In this document: positions 28,121 to 37,711 of the stretch, in pieces | How positions within the stretch are numbered: the first letter of the stretch is position 1 | Layout: every line of letters starts with the position of its first letter | NCBI RefSeq assembly: GCF_900103345.1 | Contig: NZ_LT629702.1 | Coordinates: forward strand, 4,464,001 to 4,528,000 | Direction: 5' to 3' | Source of the DNA: Pseudomonas azotoformans | GTDB lineage: Bacteria > Pseudomonadota > Gammaproteobacteria > Pseudomonadales > Pseudomonadaceae | DNA: 64,000 nucleotides | Notes under the pieces: generated by a model | Databases searched by the model: none | Told to the model about the DNA's origin: nothing | Seen by the model: the letters and a program-made list of their open reading frames with translations, nothing else | Position numbers and translations under genes: made by a program

Positions 28121-29058
28121 TGCGGGCCGGCCTCGCCGTAGACTTTTTGCAGAATGGCACCGGCGCCCTTCTCCAGCAGCGCTTCAGCCACCTGGATACC
28201 GAGGGCCGTGGCATCACGTTGCGGACCACGGACCTCGGCGGTCAGCAGGGTGCCGCCTTCCGGATCACCCACCAGGCCACGCAACCACAGGTTTTCACCT
28301 TCGAGCACGGCGTAGCAGGCGATCGGCACCTGGCAACCACCATTAAGGTGCTTGTTCAGGGCGCGCTCGGCCGTGACGCGCACCTCGGTATCGTGGTGAT
28401 CGAGGGGTTTGAGCAGGGCATGGATTTCGCTGTCGGCGGTGCGGCATTCGATACCCACAGCGCCTTGTCCACCCGCGGGAAGGCTATCCTCGACGCTGAT
28501 GGCTGAGGTGATACGGTCTTCAAAGCCCAGGCGGATCAAGCCGGCGGCGGCGAGAATGATTGCGTCATATTCACCGGCGTCCAACTTCGCCAAGCGGGTG
28601 TTGACGTTGCCGCGCAGGAAGCGAATCTGCAGGTCCGGGCGGCGAGTCAGCAGCTGTGCCTGGCGGCGCAGGCTCGACGTACCGACGATGCTGCCCAGGG
28701 GCAACTCATCCAACGATGCGTACGTGTTGGAAACGAAGGCGTCACGCGGGTCTTCACGCTCGCAGATGCAAAACAGGCCCAGGCCTTCGGGAAAGTCCAT
28801 GGGTACATCTTTCATCGAATGCACGGCGATGTCGGCTTCGTTTTCCAGCAGCGCGGTTTCCAGCTCCTTGACGAACAGGCCCTTGCCGCCGATCTTCGAC
28901 AGGGGCGAGTCGAGCAGCTTGTCGCCGCGACTGACCATGGGCACCAGGGACACCTTTAGGCCAGGGTGGGCCTGCTCAAGGCGTGCTTTGACGTATTCGG
29001 CCTGCCACAAGGCCAGGGCGCTTTTACGGGTGGCGATGCGGATTTCGCGAGAGGACAT
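28117..29058 (-). CDS. hemC: Hydroxymethylbilane synthase (porphobilinogen deaminase)
   Basis: A 313-residue enzyme joining four porphobilinogens to hydroxymethylbilane. It starts [20 protein letters not shown], with [33 protein letters not shown] and [14 protein letters not shown]. The cysteine that holds the dipyrromethane cofactor is in [12 protein letters not shown] (about residues 240-251). The first gene of hemCDXY; it begins 138 nt after algR on the same strand, which leaves room for its own promoter. Confidence 0.97.
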   Translation of the reverse strand: MSSREIRIATRKSALALWQAEYVKARLEQAHPGLKVSLVPMVSRGDKLLDSPLSKIGGKGLFVKELETALLENEADIAVHSMKDVPMDFPEGLGLFCICEREDPRDAFVSNTYASLDELPLGSIVGTSSLRRQAQLLTRRPDLQIRFLRGNVNTRLAKLDAGEYDAIILAAAGLIRLGFEDRITSAISVEDSLPAGGQGAVGIECRTADSEIHALLKPLDHHDTEVRVTAERALNKHLNGGCQVPIACYAVLEGENLWLRGLVGDPEGGTLLTAEVRGPQRDATALGIQVAEALLEKGAGAILQKVYGEAGPQ

Positions 29059-29196
29059 GGATCAATCCGTACTGAATAGATACGGCAGATAATAACAGCT
29101 CAGGCAAATACGCTTTGATTTGAATCAGCAAGTGCGGGGCCTCCCTGGCCACGTCGCACCGGGATATGGAGTGCAGGCCTCGCTACAGCCCGTGGG

Positions 29197-29943
29197 CTAA
29201 AGCTGCTGCATCATCTTGCGCACACCGGCCACATGCCGTCGGCTGACGATCAACGCGTCGCCGTTAAGGCCTTTGAGGAATAGCTGGAAATGCCCCAGGG
29301 GCGTGCGCTGCAAACGCTCGATGCGCTCACGGGCCACCAGCGCGTTGCGGTGGATACGCACGAAGCGGTCGCCAAACTCATCCTCAAGCGCCTTCAGCGG
29401 CTCATCGAGCAACACTTCGCCGCCCTGATGACGCAGCGTCACATACTTGTGATCGGCAATAAAATAGACCACTTCACCCAGCGGGATAAGTTCGATGCCT
29501 TTGCGGGTACGTGCACTGATATGGCTGCGTGGCCCGTTACCACTTTGGGCGGCAGGCTGAGTCAAGGCGGCAAGCTGGACGCGGGTTGGGCGCTCAGCCT
29601 TTTTGAGGGCCTTGAGCAAGGCGTCGCCCACCACCGGTTTGGTGAGGAAGCTGACACCGCTGGCTTCCAGCGTTTCCGCGGAAAGCTCTTCACCGGTTGC
29701 GCAAAACACCACGGCAGGTGGCGACTCTCGCTCGCTCAATCGAGCCGCAACTTGCAAGCCATCGAGGCCCGGCATACGGATATCGAGCAACACCACATCC
29801 GGCTTGAGGCTGTCGATCAGCGTCAACGCCTCTTCGCCCGTGGTGGCGCTCGGCTCTAATACTGCGTAACCCTCGAGTTCACTGACCAGACGGCTCAGTC
29901 GCTCGCGGGCTTGGGGTTCGTCATCAACGATCAGGACATTCAT
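29197..29943 (-). CDS. algR: AlgR, LytTR-type response regulator
   Basis: A 248-residue protein from the ATG at 29943, the same length as P. aeruginosa AlgR. The receiver domain shows MNVLIVDDEPQARERLSRL, phosphoacceptor VLLDIRMPGLDGLQ (Asp about 54) and SFLTKPVVGDALLKAL (Lys about 104). The LytTR DNA-binding domain runs from about 145 to the end (VVYFIADHKYVTLRH, FVRIHRNALVARERIERL). AlgR controls alginate, pili motility and hydrogen cyanide genes in P. aeruginosa. There its sensor gene algZ (fimS) lies directly upstream; here only about 500 nt separate algR from argH, so algZ is missing. A longer start at 29976 has no support. Confidence 0.95.
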   Translation of the reverse strand: MNVLIVDDEPQARERLSRLVSELEGYAVLEPSATTGEEALTLIDSLKPDVVLLDIRMPGLDGLQVAARLSERESPPAVVFCATGEELSAETLEASGVSFLTKPVVGDALLKALKKAERPTRVQLAALTQPAAQSGNGPRSHISARTRKGIELIPLGEVVYFIADHKYVTLRHQGGEVLLDEPLKALEDEFGDRFVRIHRNALVARERIERLQRTPLGHFQLFLKGLNGDALIVSRRHVAGVRKMMQQL

Positions 29944-30449
29944 ATTGCGCTGGATTCCTGCGTGAGTCTCGCACAAGGATAGCGTAGACAGGTGCGGTGA
30001 CTTGCGTCACAGCGATCCACGCTAAGACTAGCGCGAGCGGCAAAAAGTGCCCTGAGAGTGGCACCCATATTTACCCGGACCTGTTCAATAGCGCCCAAGA
30101 CCTGCTGCCTTCGGGCATCGTCGTAGGGTTTGCTGATACACAATCCGAATACCCCCCTTTTTTAATGGATAGTCTGGGCTCTGACCGCATCACCCGACTT
30201 TGGTGCATTCACACACTATCAGTCCAACTGTAGACGCTCGCTGAGACGACATTGCTCAATCGTCAAATATCGTTTCAATAAAGCCCCTTCGCTCAGTCTC
30301 GTCCTGGACGCGGTCGGCGGCAAGGCACTTAGCCATCCTTTGCACAAATAAAAATGCCGACGACCCGCAGCACCGCGTCCACGGGCAACCCTGTTATTAT
30401 CGCCGGCACACTTCCATGCCTCTTTATTAAGCAGATCACGAGCGAATCC
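29944..30449. other. algR-argH divergent intergenic region, no algZ
   Basis: About 500 nt. It holds the CRP/Vfr-like site at 29996-30011 and must hold the promoters of algR (minus) and argH (plus). Small open frames here (for example 29940-30143 minus and 29997-30233 plus) show no histidine-kinase motifs, so I do not call an algZ remnant. Confidence 0.6.
29996..30011. promoter_or_regulatory. CRP/Vfr-like binding site upstream of algR
   Basis: GGTGACTTGCGTCACA matches the CRP consensus TGTGA-N6-TCACA at all but the first base. It lies 53 nt upstream of the algR start codon. Vfr is the Pseudomonas CRP homologue and binds a similar sequence. Confidence 0.55.
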
Positions 30450-31844
30450 ATGAGCACCGACAAGACCAACCAGTCCTGGGGCGGCCGCTTCAGTGAACCC
30501 GTCGACGCCTTCGTCGCCCGCTTCACCGCCTCCGTCACCTTCGACCAGCGCCTGTACCGCCACGACATCATGGGCTCCATCGCCCACGCGACGATGCTGG
30601 CCAAGGTCGGCGTGCTGACCGATGCCGAGCGCGATAGCATCATCGACGGCCTGACCACCATCCGTGGCGAGATCGAGGCCGGCACGTTCGACTGGCGCGT
30701 CGACCTGGAAGACGTGCACATGAACATCGAGGCCCGCCTCACCGACCGCATCGGTGTGACCGGCAAGAAGCTGCACACCGGCCGTAGCCGCAACGACCAG
30801 GTGGCCACTGATATCCGCCTGTGGCTGCGTGACGAAATCGACCTGATCCTGTCCGAAATCACCCGCCTGCAGAAAGGTTTGCTGGAGCAGGCCGAGCGTG
30901 AGTCGGACACCATCATGCCGGGTTTCACTCACCTGCAGACCGCGCAACCGGTGACCTTCGGCCACCACCTGCTGGCCTGGTTCGAAATGCTCAGCCGTGA
31001 CTACGAGCGCCTGGTGGACTGCCGCAAACGTGCCAACCGCATGCCTCTGGGCAGCGCCGCACTGGCTGGCACCACTTACCCGATCGACCGCGAGTACACC
31101 GCACAATTGCTGGGCTTCGACGCCGTTGGCGGCAACTCGCTGGATGGCGTATCGGACCGTGACTTCGCCATCGAATTCTGTGCCGCCGCCAGCATCGCGA
31201 TGATGCACCTGTCGCGCTTCTCCGAAGAGCTGGTGCTGTGGACCAGCGCGCAATTCCAGTTCATCGACCTGCCGGACCGCTTCTGCACCGGCAGCTCGAT
31301 CATGCCGCAAAAGAAAAACCCCGACGTGCCCGAGTTGGTGCGTGGCAAGAGCGGCCGCGTGTTCGGCGCCTTGATGGGCCTGCTGACCCTGATGAAAGGC
31401 CAACCCCTGGCCTACAACAAGGACAACCAGGAAGACAAGGAGCCGCTATTCGACGCCGCCGACACCCTGCGCGACTCCCTGCGCGCGTTTGCCGACATGA
31501 TTCCGGCGATCAAGCCCAAGCACGCGATCATGCGTGAAGCAGCGCTGCGCGGGTTCTCCACCGCGACCGACCTGGCGGACTATCTGGTGCGCCGTGGCCT
31601 GCCGTTCCGCGATTGCCACGAAATCGTCGGCCATGCCGTGAAGTACGGCGTGGACACCGGCAAGGACCTGGCGGAAATGAGCCTGGAAGAACTGCGCCAG
31701 TTCAGCGACCAGATCGAGCAGGACGTGTTTGCCGTGCTGACCCTGGAAGGTTCGGTGAATGCCCGTAACCACGTGGGCGGCACCGCGCCGGCGCAGGTGA
31801 AGGCAGCCGTCGTACGCGGCCAGGCCCTGCTCGCCAGCCGCTAA
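30450..31844 (+). CDS. argH: Argininosuccinate lyase
   Basis: ArgH splits argininosuccinate into arginine and fumarate, the last step of arginine synthesis. The protein has 464 residues from the ATG at 30450 ([20 protein letters not shown]). It contains [18 protein letters not shown], the TTYPIDREY region and the lyase-superfamily signature [12 protein letters not shown] (about residues 282-293), which carries the catalytic serine loop. An in-frame ATG at 30354 would add 32 unlike residues and is rejected. It is a single gene, divergent from algR. Confidence 0.97.
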   Translation: MSTDKTNQSWGGRFSEPVDAFVARFTASVTFDQRLYRHDIMGSIAHATMLAKVGVLTDAERDSIIDGLTTIRGEIEAGTFDWRVDLEDVHMNIEARLTDRIGVTGKKLHTGRSRNDQVATDIRLWLRDEIDLILSEITRLQKGLLEQAERESDTIMPGFTHLQTAQPVTFGHHLLAWFEMLSRDYERLVDCRKRANRMPLGSAALAGTTYPIDREYTAQLLGFDAVGGNSLDGVSDRDFAIEFCAAASIAMMHLSRFSEELVLWTSAQFQFIDLPDRFCTGSSIMPQKKNPDVPELVRGKSGRVFGALMGLLTLMKGQPLAYNKDNQEDKEPLFDAADTLRDSLRAFADMIPAIKPKHAIMREAALRGFSTATDLADYLVRRGLPFRDCHEIVGHAVKYGVDTGKDLAEMSLEELRQFSDQIEQDVFAVLTLEGSVNARNHVGGTAPAQVKAAVVRGQALLASR

Positions 31845-31847
31845 AAG

Positions 31848-31925
31848 CTTCGCGAGCAAGCCCGCATTCGACTGCATTCCAAGTGTGGAACGCGGTCAAG
31901 TGTGGGAGCGGGCTTGCTCGCGAAG
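31848..31925. repeat. Degenerate REP pair
   Basis: A left arm CTTCGCGAGCAAGCCCGC (from about 31848) and a right arm GTGGGAGCGGGCTTGCTCGC ending near 31925 form an inverted pair related to the GAGCGAGCTTGCTCGC REPs. The left arm is cut short. It lies between convergent argH and the GST gene. Confidence 0.75.
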
Positions 31926-31948
31926 GCGTCACCACAGGCACCTACCCT

Positions 31949-32608
31949 CTATTTCTTGGCAGCAATCATCGCCATAAATGCCGGCATCGCCGCCTCCCTG
32001 TCCGCTGCCACCTTCTGGGCATTGGGCATTGCATGCAGCCTGTCCAACAACGCCTTGGCCTTTGGCATCTCAGCCAGCCAATCCAGCCCAAACAGCTTCT
32101 CGCCCACCGCGCAGGCGAGGTTCACGCTGTACATGAAATACAAATCGGCAATCGTGAAGCTCTCCCCAGCGACATAAGGCGCGAACTTGCCGTGCCTGCC
32201 CAATGAACCAAAACCCAACAACAATTCGGCCTTGGACTTCTCCTTGATCGCCTCCGGCACCGGCATGCCGAAAAACGCTTCGGCAAAACACGCGCGAGCA
32301 GGCAACTCGATGTACAGCTCGATTTCCCGGCACAGCGCCAGCACCTGTGCACGCTGGAATGGCTCGGCCGGGAGCAGCGCGGGCCCTTCCTGGGTATGCT
32401 CGATGTATTCAAGGATCACACTGGTTTCGTTGATAAAACCCTGTTTCACGCCCAGCACCGGCACCTTGCCTCGCGGGCTCACCGCCAGGGCCTCCGGGGT
32501 TTGGCCCGCGTAAAAAGGCACCTCTTCGAACGGCAGCCCTTTCTCCAGCAGCGCCAGCTTGACCATGTTGTAGTAGTTGCTGACCGAAAATCCGTAGAGC
32601 TTGAGCAT
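31949..32608 (-). CDS. Glutathione S-transferase family protein
   Basis: A 219-residue protein with the two-domain GST layout. The thioredoxin-like N-terminal domain begins MLKLYGFSVSNYYNMVKLAL and has GKVPVLGV with the cis-proline and ETSVILEYIEH, the glutathione-binding loop. The helical C-terminal domain follows, with GESFTIADLYFMYS, the GST N-capping box. The probable catalytic residue is a serine or tyrosine in the first 12 residues. Substrate unknown; a single gene. Confidence 0.9.
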   Translation of the reverse strand: MLKLYGFSVSNYYNMVKLALLEKGLPFEEVPFYAGQTPEALAVSPRGKVPVLGVKQGFINETSVILEYIEHTQEGPALLPAEPFQRAQVLALCREIELYIELPARACFAEAFFGMPVPEAIKEKSKAELLLGFGSLGRHGKFAPYVAGESFTIADLYFMYSVNLACAVGEKLFGLDWLAEMPKAKALLDRLHAMPNAQKVAADREAAMPAFMAMIAAKK

Positions 32609-32734
32609 TGCGAGTGCCTCCAGGCCGGGAATGGGGTTGGCTGCAAGGGTTATAGCTCCCAGGGCCCGGCCTTGCCAGCAGCATCAGCCGCCTGAATGGG
32701 GGTAGACTGACGCCCTTTCCTTGAGGAGCCTGCC

Positions 32735-33019
32735 ATGAGCGAGCCGACCGATATCGACAACGACGAAGAAGAATTCGCCGAAACCACCCTGATCGAAGCG
32801 ATCGAAAACCAGATCGAGAGCGAAAACCCGCCGGCGGCCAAAGCCACGTTCAACAAGCTGACCCTGGTGGGTTACGAGCGTGAAGAGATCCTGCAACTGA
32901 TGGCCCATGTGCTGGCTGTCGAAATCGATGCGCTGCTGGAAGAGGACCGCGCGTTCAATACCGAATGGTATGAAACTGCACTGCGCGCCCTGCCGGAATT
33001 GCCTCCGGAAAAGCAATAA
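32735..33019 (+). CDS. Small acidic conserved protein of unknown function
   Basis: A 94-residue protein starting MSEPTDIDNDEEEFAETTLI behind TTGAGGAG at good spacing. It is very acidic at the N-terminus, then helical: NKLTLVGYEREEILQLMAHV and AVEIDALLEEDRAFNTEWYE. No signal peptide or membrane helix. I do not recognise a named family with certainty. It sits between the GST gene (divergent) and a TIGR02647-like gene downstream. Confidence 0.75.
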   Translation: MSEPTDIDNDEEEFAETTLIEAIENQIESENPPAAKATFNKLTLVGYEREEILQLMAHVLAVEIDALLEEDRAFNTEWYETALRALPELPPEKQ

Positions 33020-33115
33020 TCCAGGGGCGCAGCAACACGCTGGACAGTTCGGCAAAGTGCGTTCACCTTATGGCCTGCTAGCCTCTAATAAATTCTTAGA
33101 AAGTCTGGAGTCCTT

Positions 33116-33370
33116 ATGTCGTATACCCCTGAGTTGGTTGCCGAACTGGAAATCCTTGTACTCTTCCCATTGGACAGCACCAAGGAAGGTCTGAAAGTCC
33201 ACCAGACCGCCGCGCCCACTGCCATCGCCGCTGCCAAGCGCCTGCACGCGAAAGGACTTATCGACCAGCCGGACGGGGGCTACCTGACCAGCCTTGGCCG
33301 GGACGCTGCCGAACAAGCCCAGACCCTGCTGACTATCTTGACCACTGCCACCACCAAAGAAGCCGCCTGA
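33116..33370 (+). CDS. TIGR02647-family small protein (putative DNA-binding)
   Basis: An 84-residue protein: MSYTPELVAELEILVLFPLD, then a winged-helix-like stretch TAAPTAIAAAKRLHAKGLID followed by QPDGGYLTSLGRDAAEQAQT. This fits TIGR02647, described as small proteobacterial proteins that may bind DNA. The helix-turn-helix-plus-wing pattern (a GLI-D-P-DGGYLT motif) supports that. It lies about 170 nt before cyaA on the same strand. Confidence 0.7.
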   Translation: MSYTPELVAELEILVLFPLDSTKEGLKVHQTAAPTAIAAAKRLHAKGLIDQPDGGYLTSLGRDAAEQAQTLLTILTTATTKEAA

Positions 33371-33538
33371 TACCTGACACCGCCCATGGAGTCCGCCCCG
33401 TGCGGATTCCGAGGGCGTTGCCGTGCACGCGCAAAAATTCTGACGTCAAAAACCATTTCCCTCTAAACCTCCTACGCTACTGGCTGTAAACTCCTACACG
33501 GCTGCCCACGTCGGGCCCTGCGAGCCACCGACCTCGAC

Positions 33539-36379
33539 ATGACCCGCACCCATGAAATCCGCCCCGACCTGGACGAAGGCATCGACCGCAAGGTGCTGGC
33601 CCAATTACGCGCGCGTTTCATGGCCCTCAACGAAGGCCGCATGGCCCGGGCTGTCGAAGGGCTGACACCGCGTCAGCAAAGCGTGCTGACCTTGTTGCCG
33701 CTGTTCTTCCACGTCAATCATCCGCTGCTGCCTGGCTATGTGTCGGGCAGTACACCGGCCGGCCTGTCGAATTTCGAGCCCGACGCCCAGGCGCTGACCG
33801 AAGCCCAGCGCCTGACCCGCTCGTTCTCCTACAAGCCACGCCACGGCAACCCACCACGGCCGATCCACGGCCTGTTCCTCATGGGTAGCCTTGGCACCCT
33901 GGCCCAGGCCGACCAGAGCGACATGGACGTGTGGGTGTGTCACGCCCCCGACCTCGGCGAAAACGAACTGGCCGAACTGCGCAAGAAGTGCCAACTGCTG
34001 GAAGCCTGGGCCTTGACCATGGGCGCCGAGGCACACTTCTTCCTGATCGAGCCGACACGCTTCGTGCTCGGTGAGCGCGACACGCAACTGAGTTCCGACG
34101 ATTGCGGCACCACCCAGCATTACCTGCTGCTGGACGAGTTCTACCGCACCGCCATCTGGCTGGCCGGGCGTACGCCGATCTGGTGGCTGGTGCCGGTGTA
34201 TGAAGAGACTCGTTATGCCGAGTTCACCCACACGCTGATTTCCAAGCGCTTTATCCGCGCCGACGAAACCCTGGACCTTGGTCACCTGGCGCGCATCCCC
34301 CCGGGCGAGTTCATCGGCGCCGGGCTGTGGCAACTATTCAAGGGCATCGAGTCGCCCTACAAGTCGGTGCTCAAGCTGCTGCTGACCGAGGTCTACGCCA
34401 GCGAACACCCGAACGTGCATTGCCTGAGCCTGCGCTTCAAGCGGGCGGTATTCGCCAACCAGATGGATCTGGATGAGCTGGACCCGTACATCGTGGTGTA
34501 CCGCCGCATCGAGGAATACCTCAAGGCCCGCAACGAGCCCGAGCGCCTGGAACTGGTGCGGCGCGCGCTGTACCTGAAGGTCAACCGCAAGCTCAGCGCC
34601 GGCCAGCGCAGCACCAGCTGGCAACGCCTGCTGCTGGAGCGCCTGGCCCATGAGTGGGGCTGGGACCAACGCCAACTGACGCTGCTGGACAGCCGCAGCC
34701 AATGGAAAGTGCGTCAGGTTGCTTCCGAGCGCCGGGCGCTGGTCAACGAGCTCAATTACAGCTATCGCTTCCTGACCCAGTTCGCCCGCACCGAACAGAC
34801 CGTCAGCCTGATCAACAAGCGCGACCTCAATGTGCTGGGCCGGCGCCTGTACGCCGCCTTTGAACGCAAGGCCGGCAAAGTCGAGTTCATCAACCCCGGC
34901 ATCGCCCCGGATTTGGCCGAAGACACCCTGACCCTGGTGCAATCACCCAATCGCAAGGAGCCGGGCCAGCACCACTGGGGCCTGTACAACGGTAACCTCA
35001 CAGCCCTGGAGTGGGAGCACTTCGCGCCGATCAAGCGCAGCCGCGATCTGCTGGAGATGCTCACCTGGTGCCATCGCAATGGTGTGATCGACAGCAGCAC
35101 GCGCCTGGCCCTGCACCCCGGCACCAGCGACATGACCGAGTTCGAGCTGTTCAACCTGCTGGGCAGCCTGCAACAGAGCATCGCCCTGCCCCTGGCCAGC
35201 GTCGATGAAGAACGCCTGCTGCGCTCGGCGGTGCCCGAGGAAGTGTTGCTGCTGATCAACGTCGGCGTCGACCCGCTCAAGCATCACCGCGACCTGAACA
35301 TTCTGATGACCACCGAGCGCACCGACTCCCTGAGCTATGCCGGGGTGCGCGACAACCTGGTGCTGACGCTGGACCAAGTCACGCTCAATAGCTGGAACGA
35401 GGTGATGGTCAGCCGCTACGACGGCCCTCACGCCCTGCTCGACTGCCTGCGCGACTACCTCAACCAATTGCCGGCGGACCATCTGCCACGGCTGCGGGTG
35501 CGCTGCTTCTGTCACAACCGTGCGCAGTTCATTGCCCAGCGCGTGGAAGAAATCTTCGACACCGCCCAGAACCTGCTGCTCGGTCAGGGCAATCACCGTT
35601 ACCTGCTCCAGGTACAGCAGCACTATCACGTGATGGAGCTGATACCGGGCCAGGCCACGCACGTGTCACTGCCGACTCAGGAGACGCTGATCGCCTACCT
35701 CAGCGAAGAATTGGCCAGCTACAGCCCATTGCACCTGGATGCCATGGCCCTGGAAGACCACGACCTGGCGCTGCTGCTACCGATGGGCCAGGCCGATTGT
35801 GTGCAGGTGTTTTACCGGGTCAACGAGGGCTTTGCCGAGCTGTATGTGCTGGATGAATTCAACGCGCTGTGGCAACAGCGCTTGCCGTTCCATGACGAAC
35901 AGAGCCTGCTGGCGCCGTTGCAGCGTTTCTTGCAGTCGATCATTTATCGCCGCGACGCGCTGTCACCGCTGGACCCGCATGAGCCACTGGGCGCAGTGCA
36001 AACCTTGTATTACCAACTGTTGCCGTCGGGCAGCGGTCGCGCGCGCGGCATCGAGCCTCGTCCTGCGCCGTTGAACCCGGCGAACAAACCGTTCTATGAC
36101 GTGCAGGCGATTATCGGCAAGGCAGCGCTGGGCCAGGTGGGGATCACCCTGTACTGCAATCAGCGGGAGTTTTCCGAGCTGGAATTTGGCGACCAGCTGT
36201 TTGCAGTGGTCGCTCAGGAAATCGTCGGGCAACGCCGGGAGCCCGAACGTTACCGCTGCTACATCACCGACCTCGACCTGTCCGGCCTGCTCGGTGATGT
36301 GCAAAGCCCAAGCAACCTTTATCTGCGTTACAAGGCCGAACTTGAGCTGTCGCTCAACGAGGCGCTGGGCCAGATTTAA
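33539..36379 (+). CDS. cyaA: Class I adenylate cyclase
   Basis: A 946-residue cytosolic enzyme making cAMP from ATP. The N-terminal catalytic region contains LFLMGSLGTLAQADQSDMDV (about residues 115-134), the nucleotidyltransferase-like GS...D-x-D motif, and ISKRFIRADETLDLGHLA. The C-terminal regulatory half has GQGNHRYLLQVQQHYHVMEL and ends LELSLNEALGQI. Length is in the family range. In Pseudomonas cAMP is sensed by Vfr; a Vfr-like site lies upstream of algR in the same window. The stop overlaps the convergent rnk stop by 4 nt. Confidence 0.96.
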   Translation: MTRTHEIRPDLDEGIDRKVLAQLRARFMALNEGRMARAVEGLTPRQQSVLTLLPLFFHVNHPLLPGYVSGSTPAGLSNFEPDAQALTEAQRLTRSFSYKPRHGNPPRPIHGLFLMGSLGTLAQADQSDMDVWVCHAPDLGENELAELRKKCQLLEAWALTMGAEAHFFLIEPTRFVLGERDTQLSSDDCGTTQHYLLLDEFYRTAIWLAGRTPIWWLVPVYEETRYAEFTHTLISKRFIRADETLDLGHLARIPPGEFIGAGLWQLFKGIESPYKSVLKLLLTEVYASEHPNVHCLSLRFKRAVFANQMDLDELDPYIVVYRRIEEYLKARNEPERLELVRRALYLKVNRKLSAGQRSTSWQRLLLERLAHEWGWDQRQLTLLDSRSQWKVRQVASERRALVNELNYSYRFLTQFARTEQTVSLINKRDLNVLGRRLYAAFERKAGKVEFINPGIAPDLAEDTLTLVQSPNRKEPGQHHWGLYNGNLTALEWEHFAPIKRSRDLLEMLTWCHRNGVIDSSTRLALHPGTSDMTEFELFNLLGSLQQSIALPLASVDEERLLRSAVPEEVLLLINVGVDPLKHHRDLNILMTTERTDSLSYAGVRDNLVLTLDQVTLNSWNEVMVSRYDGPHALLDCLRDYLNQLPADHLPRLRVRCFCHNRAQFIAQRVEEIFDTAQNLLLGQGNHRYLLQVQQHYHVMELIPGQATHVSLPTQETLIAYLSEELASYSPLHLDAMALEDHDLALLLPMGQADCVQVFYRVNEGFAELYVLDEFNALWQQRLPFHDEQSLLAPLQRFLQSIIYRRDALSPLDPHEPLGAVQTLYYQLLPSGSGRARGIEPRPAPLNPANKPFYDVQAIIGKAALGQVGITLYCNQREFSELEFGDQLFAVVAQEIVGQRREPERYRCYITDLDLSGLLGDVQSPSNLYLRYKAELELSLNEALGQI

Positions 36380-36789
36380 AGGGGGAAGGCACCGCCGTCT
36401 TTGGGCTGGCCTTCAACACTGAGCAATTCCAGCTTGAGTGTCTTGCCACCCGGGGCCGGCCAGTCGATGTGCTGGCCAACCTGCAGACCCAGCAAGGCGC
36501 TGCCTACCGGCGCCAGGATCGAGATCTTGCCTTCATCGGCATTGGCGTCTTTCGGGTAGACCAGGGTCAGGTGGTAGTCCTTGCCGCTGCCTTGCTCACG
36601 GCAATGCACACTGGAGTTCATGGTCACGACACCCGCAGGCACTTCATCGTGGCCAACCACTTCTTCGGCGCGGTCGAGTTCGGCTTGCAACGCTTCGACG
36701 CCGGGAGATTCGTCGCCCAGGCGGTCGATCAGTTGCTCCAGACGCTGCACGTCAAGACGGGTGAGGATGATGGACGGTGCGGTGGTCAT
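36376..36789 (-). CDS. rnk: Nucleoside diphosphate kinase regulator (Rnk)
   Basis: A 137-residue Gre-factor-like protein. The N-terminal short coiled-coil spans about residues 10-45 (VQRLEQLIDRLGDESPGVEA), followed by the FKBP-like C-terminal domain with VTMNSSVHCREQGSGKDYHL and ISILAPVGSALLGLQVGQHI. Rnk binds RNA polymerase without entering the secondary channel as GreA does. It was found as a regulator of nucleoside diphosphate kinase and alginate in Pseudomonas. It is a single gene, convergent with cyaA. Confidence 0.95.
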   Translation of the reverse strand: MTTAPSIILTRLDVQRLEQLIDRLGDESPGVEALQAELDRAEEVVGHDEVPAGVVTMNSSVHCREQGSGKDYHLTLVYPKDANADEGKISILAPVGSALLGLQVGQHIDWPAPGGKTLKLELLSVEGQPKDGGAFPL

Positions 36790-36827
36790 GATTCAGGCAG
36801 ACTCCTTTTTTCTGCACAAAAAAGCAA

Positions 36828-36851
36828 AACCCCGCCAGGAAAGGCGGGGTT
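36828..36851 (-). terminator. Terminator downstream of cyaY-DUF1289
   Basis: Stem AACCCCGCC (36843-36851 on the minus strand) with GGCGGGGTT, loop of six, followed on the minus strand by TTTTGCTTTTTT. It sits between the DUF1289 gene and rnk. Confidence 0.8.
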
Positions 36852-36919
36852 CTCACGGGCCTCGATGAGTTGAGGCGTATCCGGACACTACCACAGCGTC
36901 ACAAATAAACAAGACAGCC

Positions 36920-37138
36920 TCAGGCGTGGGCCCGGCGCTGCTCGGCCTCGGCGCAGATGATCCGGCGCCGTGCATCATCGGCAGAGCGCCATTCACGGAT
37001 GTCTTCCACATGGCGGAAGCAGCCGAGGCAGACTTTCTGCTCGTCCAGGCGACACAAACTGATACAAGGTGACGGCACCGCCGGGCTGACATTACTGAAC
37101 AGTGGCTTGGGCGGACGTACGGTTGCAGGCTGGGTCAC
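36920..37138 (-). CDS. DUF1289 cysteine-rich small protein
   Basis: A 72-residue protein with the DUF1289 signature SPCISLCRLDEQKVCLGCFR, a four-cysteine pattern that probably binds metal, and then EDIREWRSADDARRR. Function unknown. The start is uncertain: a GTG at 37138, just after the cyaY stop, is used here; a TTG at 37144 overlapping the cyaY stop is an alternative. It is almost certainly co-transcribed with cyaY. Confidence 0.85.
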   Translation of the reverse strand: MTQPATVRPPKPLFSNVSPAVPSPCISLCRLDEQKVCLGCFRHVEDIREWRSADDARRRIICAEAEQRRAHA

Positions 37139-37140
37139 GA

Positions 37141-37473
37141 TCAAATCTCGTCGACGTCCAGCGCTTCGCCGGTATATTCCTCGACCAGGCGCGCAAGCAT
37201 TTCGCCCAACAGTTCCTCACTTTTGTCGCACTGCCATTTGCCGCTTTCTTCGTCATAGTCGAAGTGGACGCCACCGGAACGTGCTGCCAGCCACAGCTGA
37301 CGCAAAGGCTCCTGGCGGCTGAAGATCAGTTGCTGACCGCTCTCGAACTTGACGGTCAGCACGCCAGCCGAGTTTTCCAGGTCCACGTCCAGGCCGCTGT
37401 CATCGAAAATATCTTCCAGCGCCTGCTGGGTCGAATCCACCAGGTCGTGAAAACGGGCTTCGGTCAAACTCAT
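37141..37473 (-). CDS. cyaY: Frataxin homologue CyaY
   Basis: A 110-residue protein of the frataxin family, which binds iron and tunes Fe-S cluster assembly by IscS. It starts MSLTEARFHDLVDSTQQALE, with an acidic first helix (EDIFDDSGLDVDLENSAGVL) where iron binds, then QQLIFSRQEPLRQLWLAARS and HFDYDEESGKWQCDKS. It is divergent from lptM and followed by the DUF1289 gene. Confidence 0.96.
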   Translation of the reverse strand: MSLTEARFHDLVDSTQQALEDIFDDSGLDVDLENSAGVLTVKFESGQQLIFSRQEPLRQLWLAARSGGVHFDYDEESGKWQCDKSEELLGEMLARLVEEYTGEALDVDEI

Positions 37474-37711
37474 TGTGGCAACCTCAAAAGTGTCTGGTTT
37501 TGCTCAAGCGCCGCACGATACGGGCGAGCCCCGCCGATTGCAAAGGATACCGATTCCATCGCGATTGGCGGTACGAAATATCCACGGCCAGCGTAGTCCA
37601 CTTCATAACCATGTCGGCAAACCCCCGCCGGACGGGTATTCCAGCGCATAGGCAAGCTGGCGGGTGGTCGGTATACTCGGGCGCAATTAATGCATATTCA
37701 AGGATTTCGCC

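Noticed and set aside
29940..30233. Possible algZ remnant between algR and argH
   Set aside because: The short frames there contain no H-box, N-box or membrane helices, so a decayed kinase cannot be supported.
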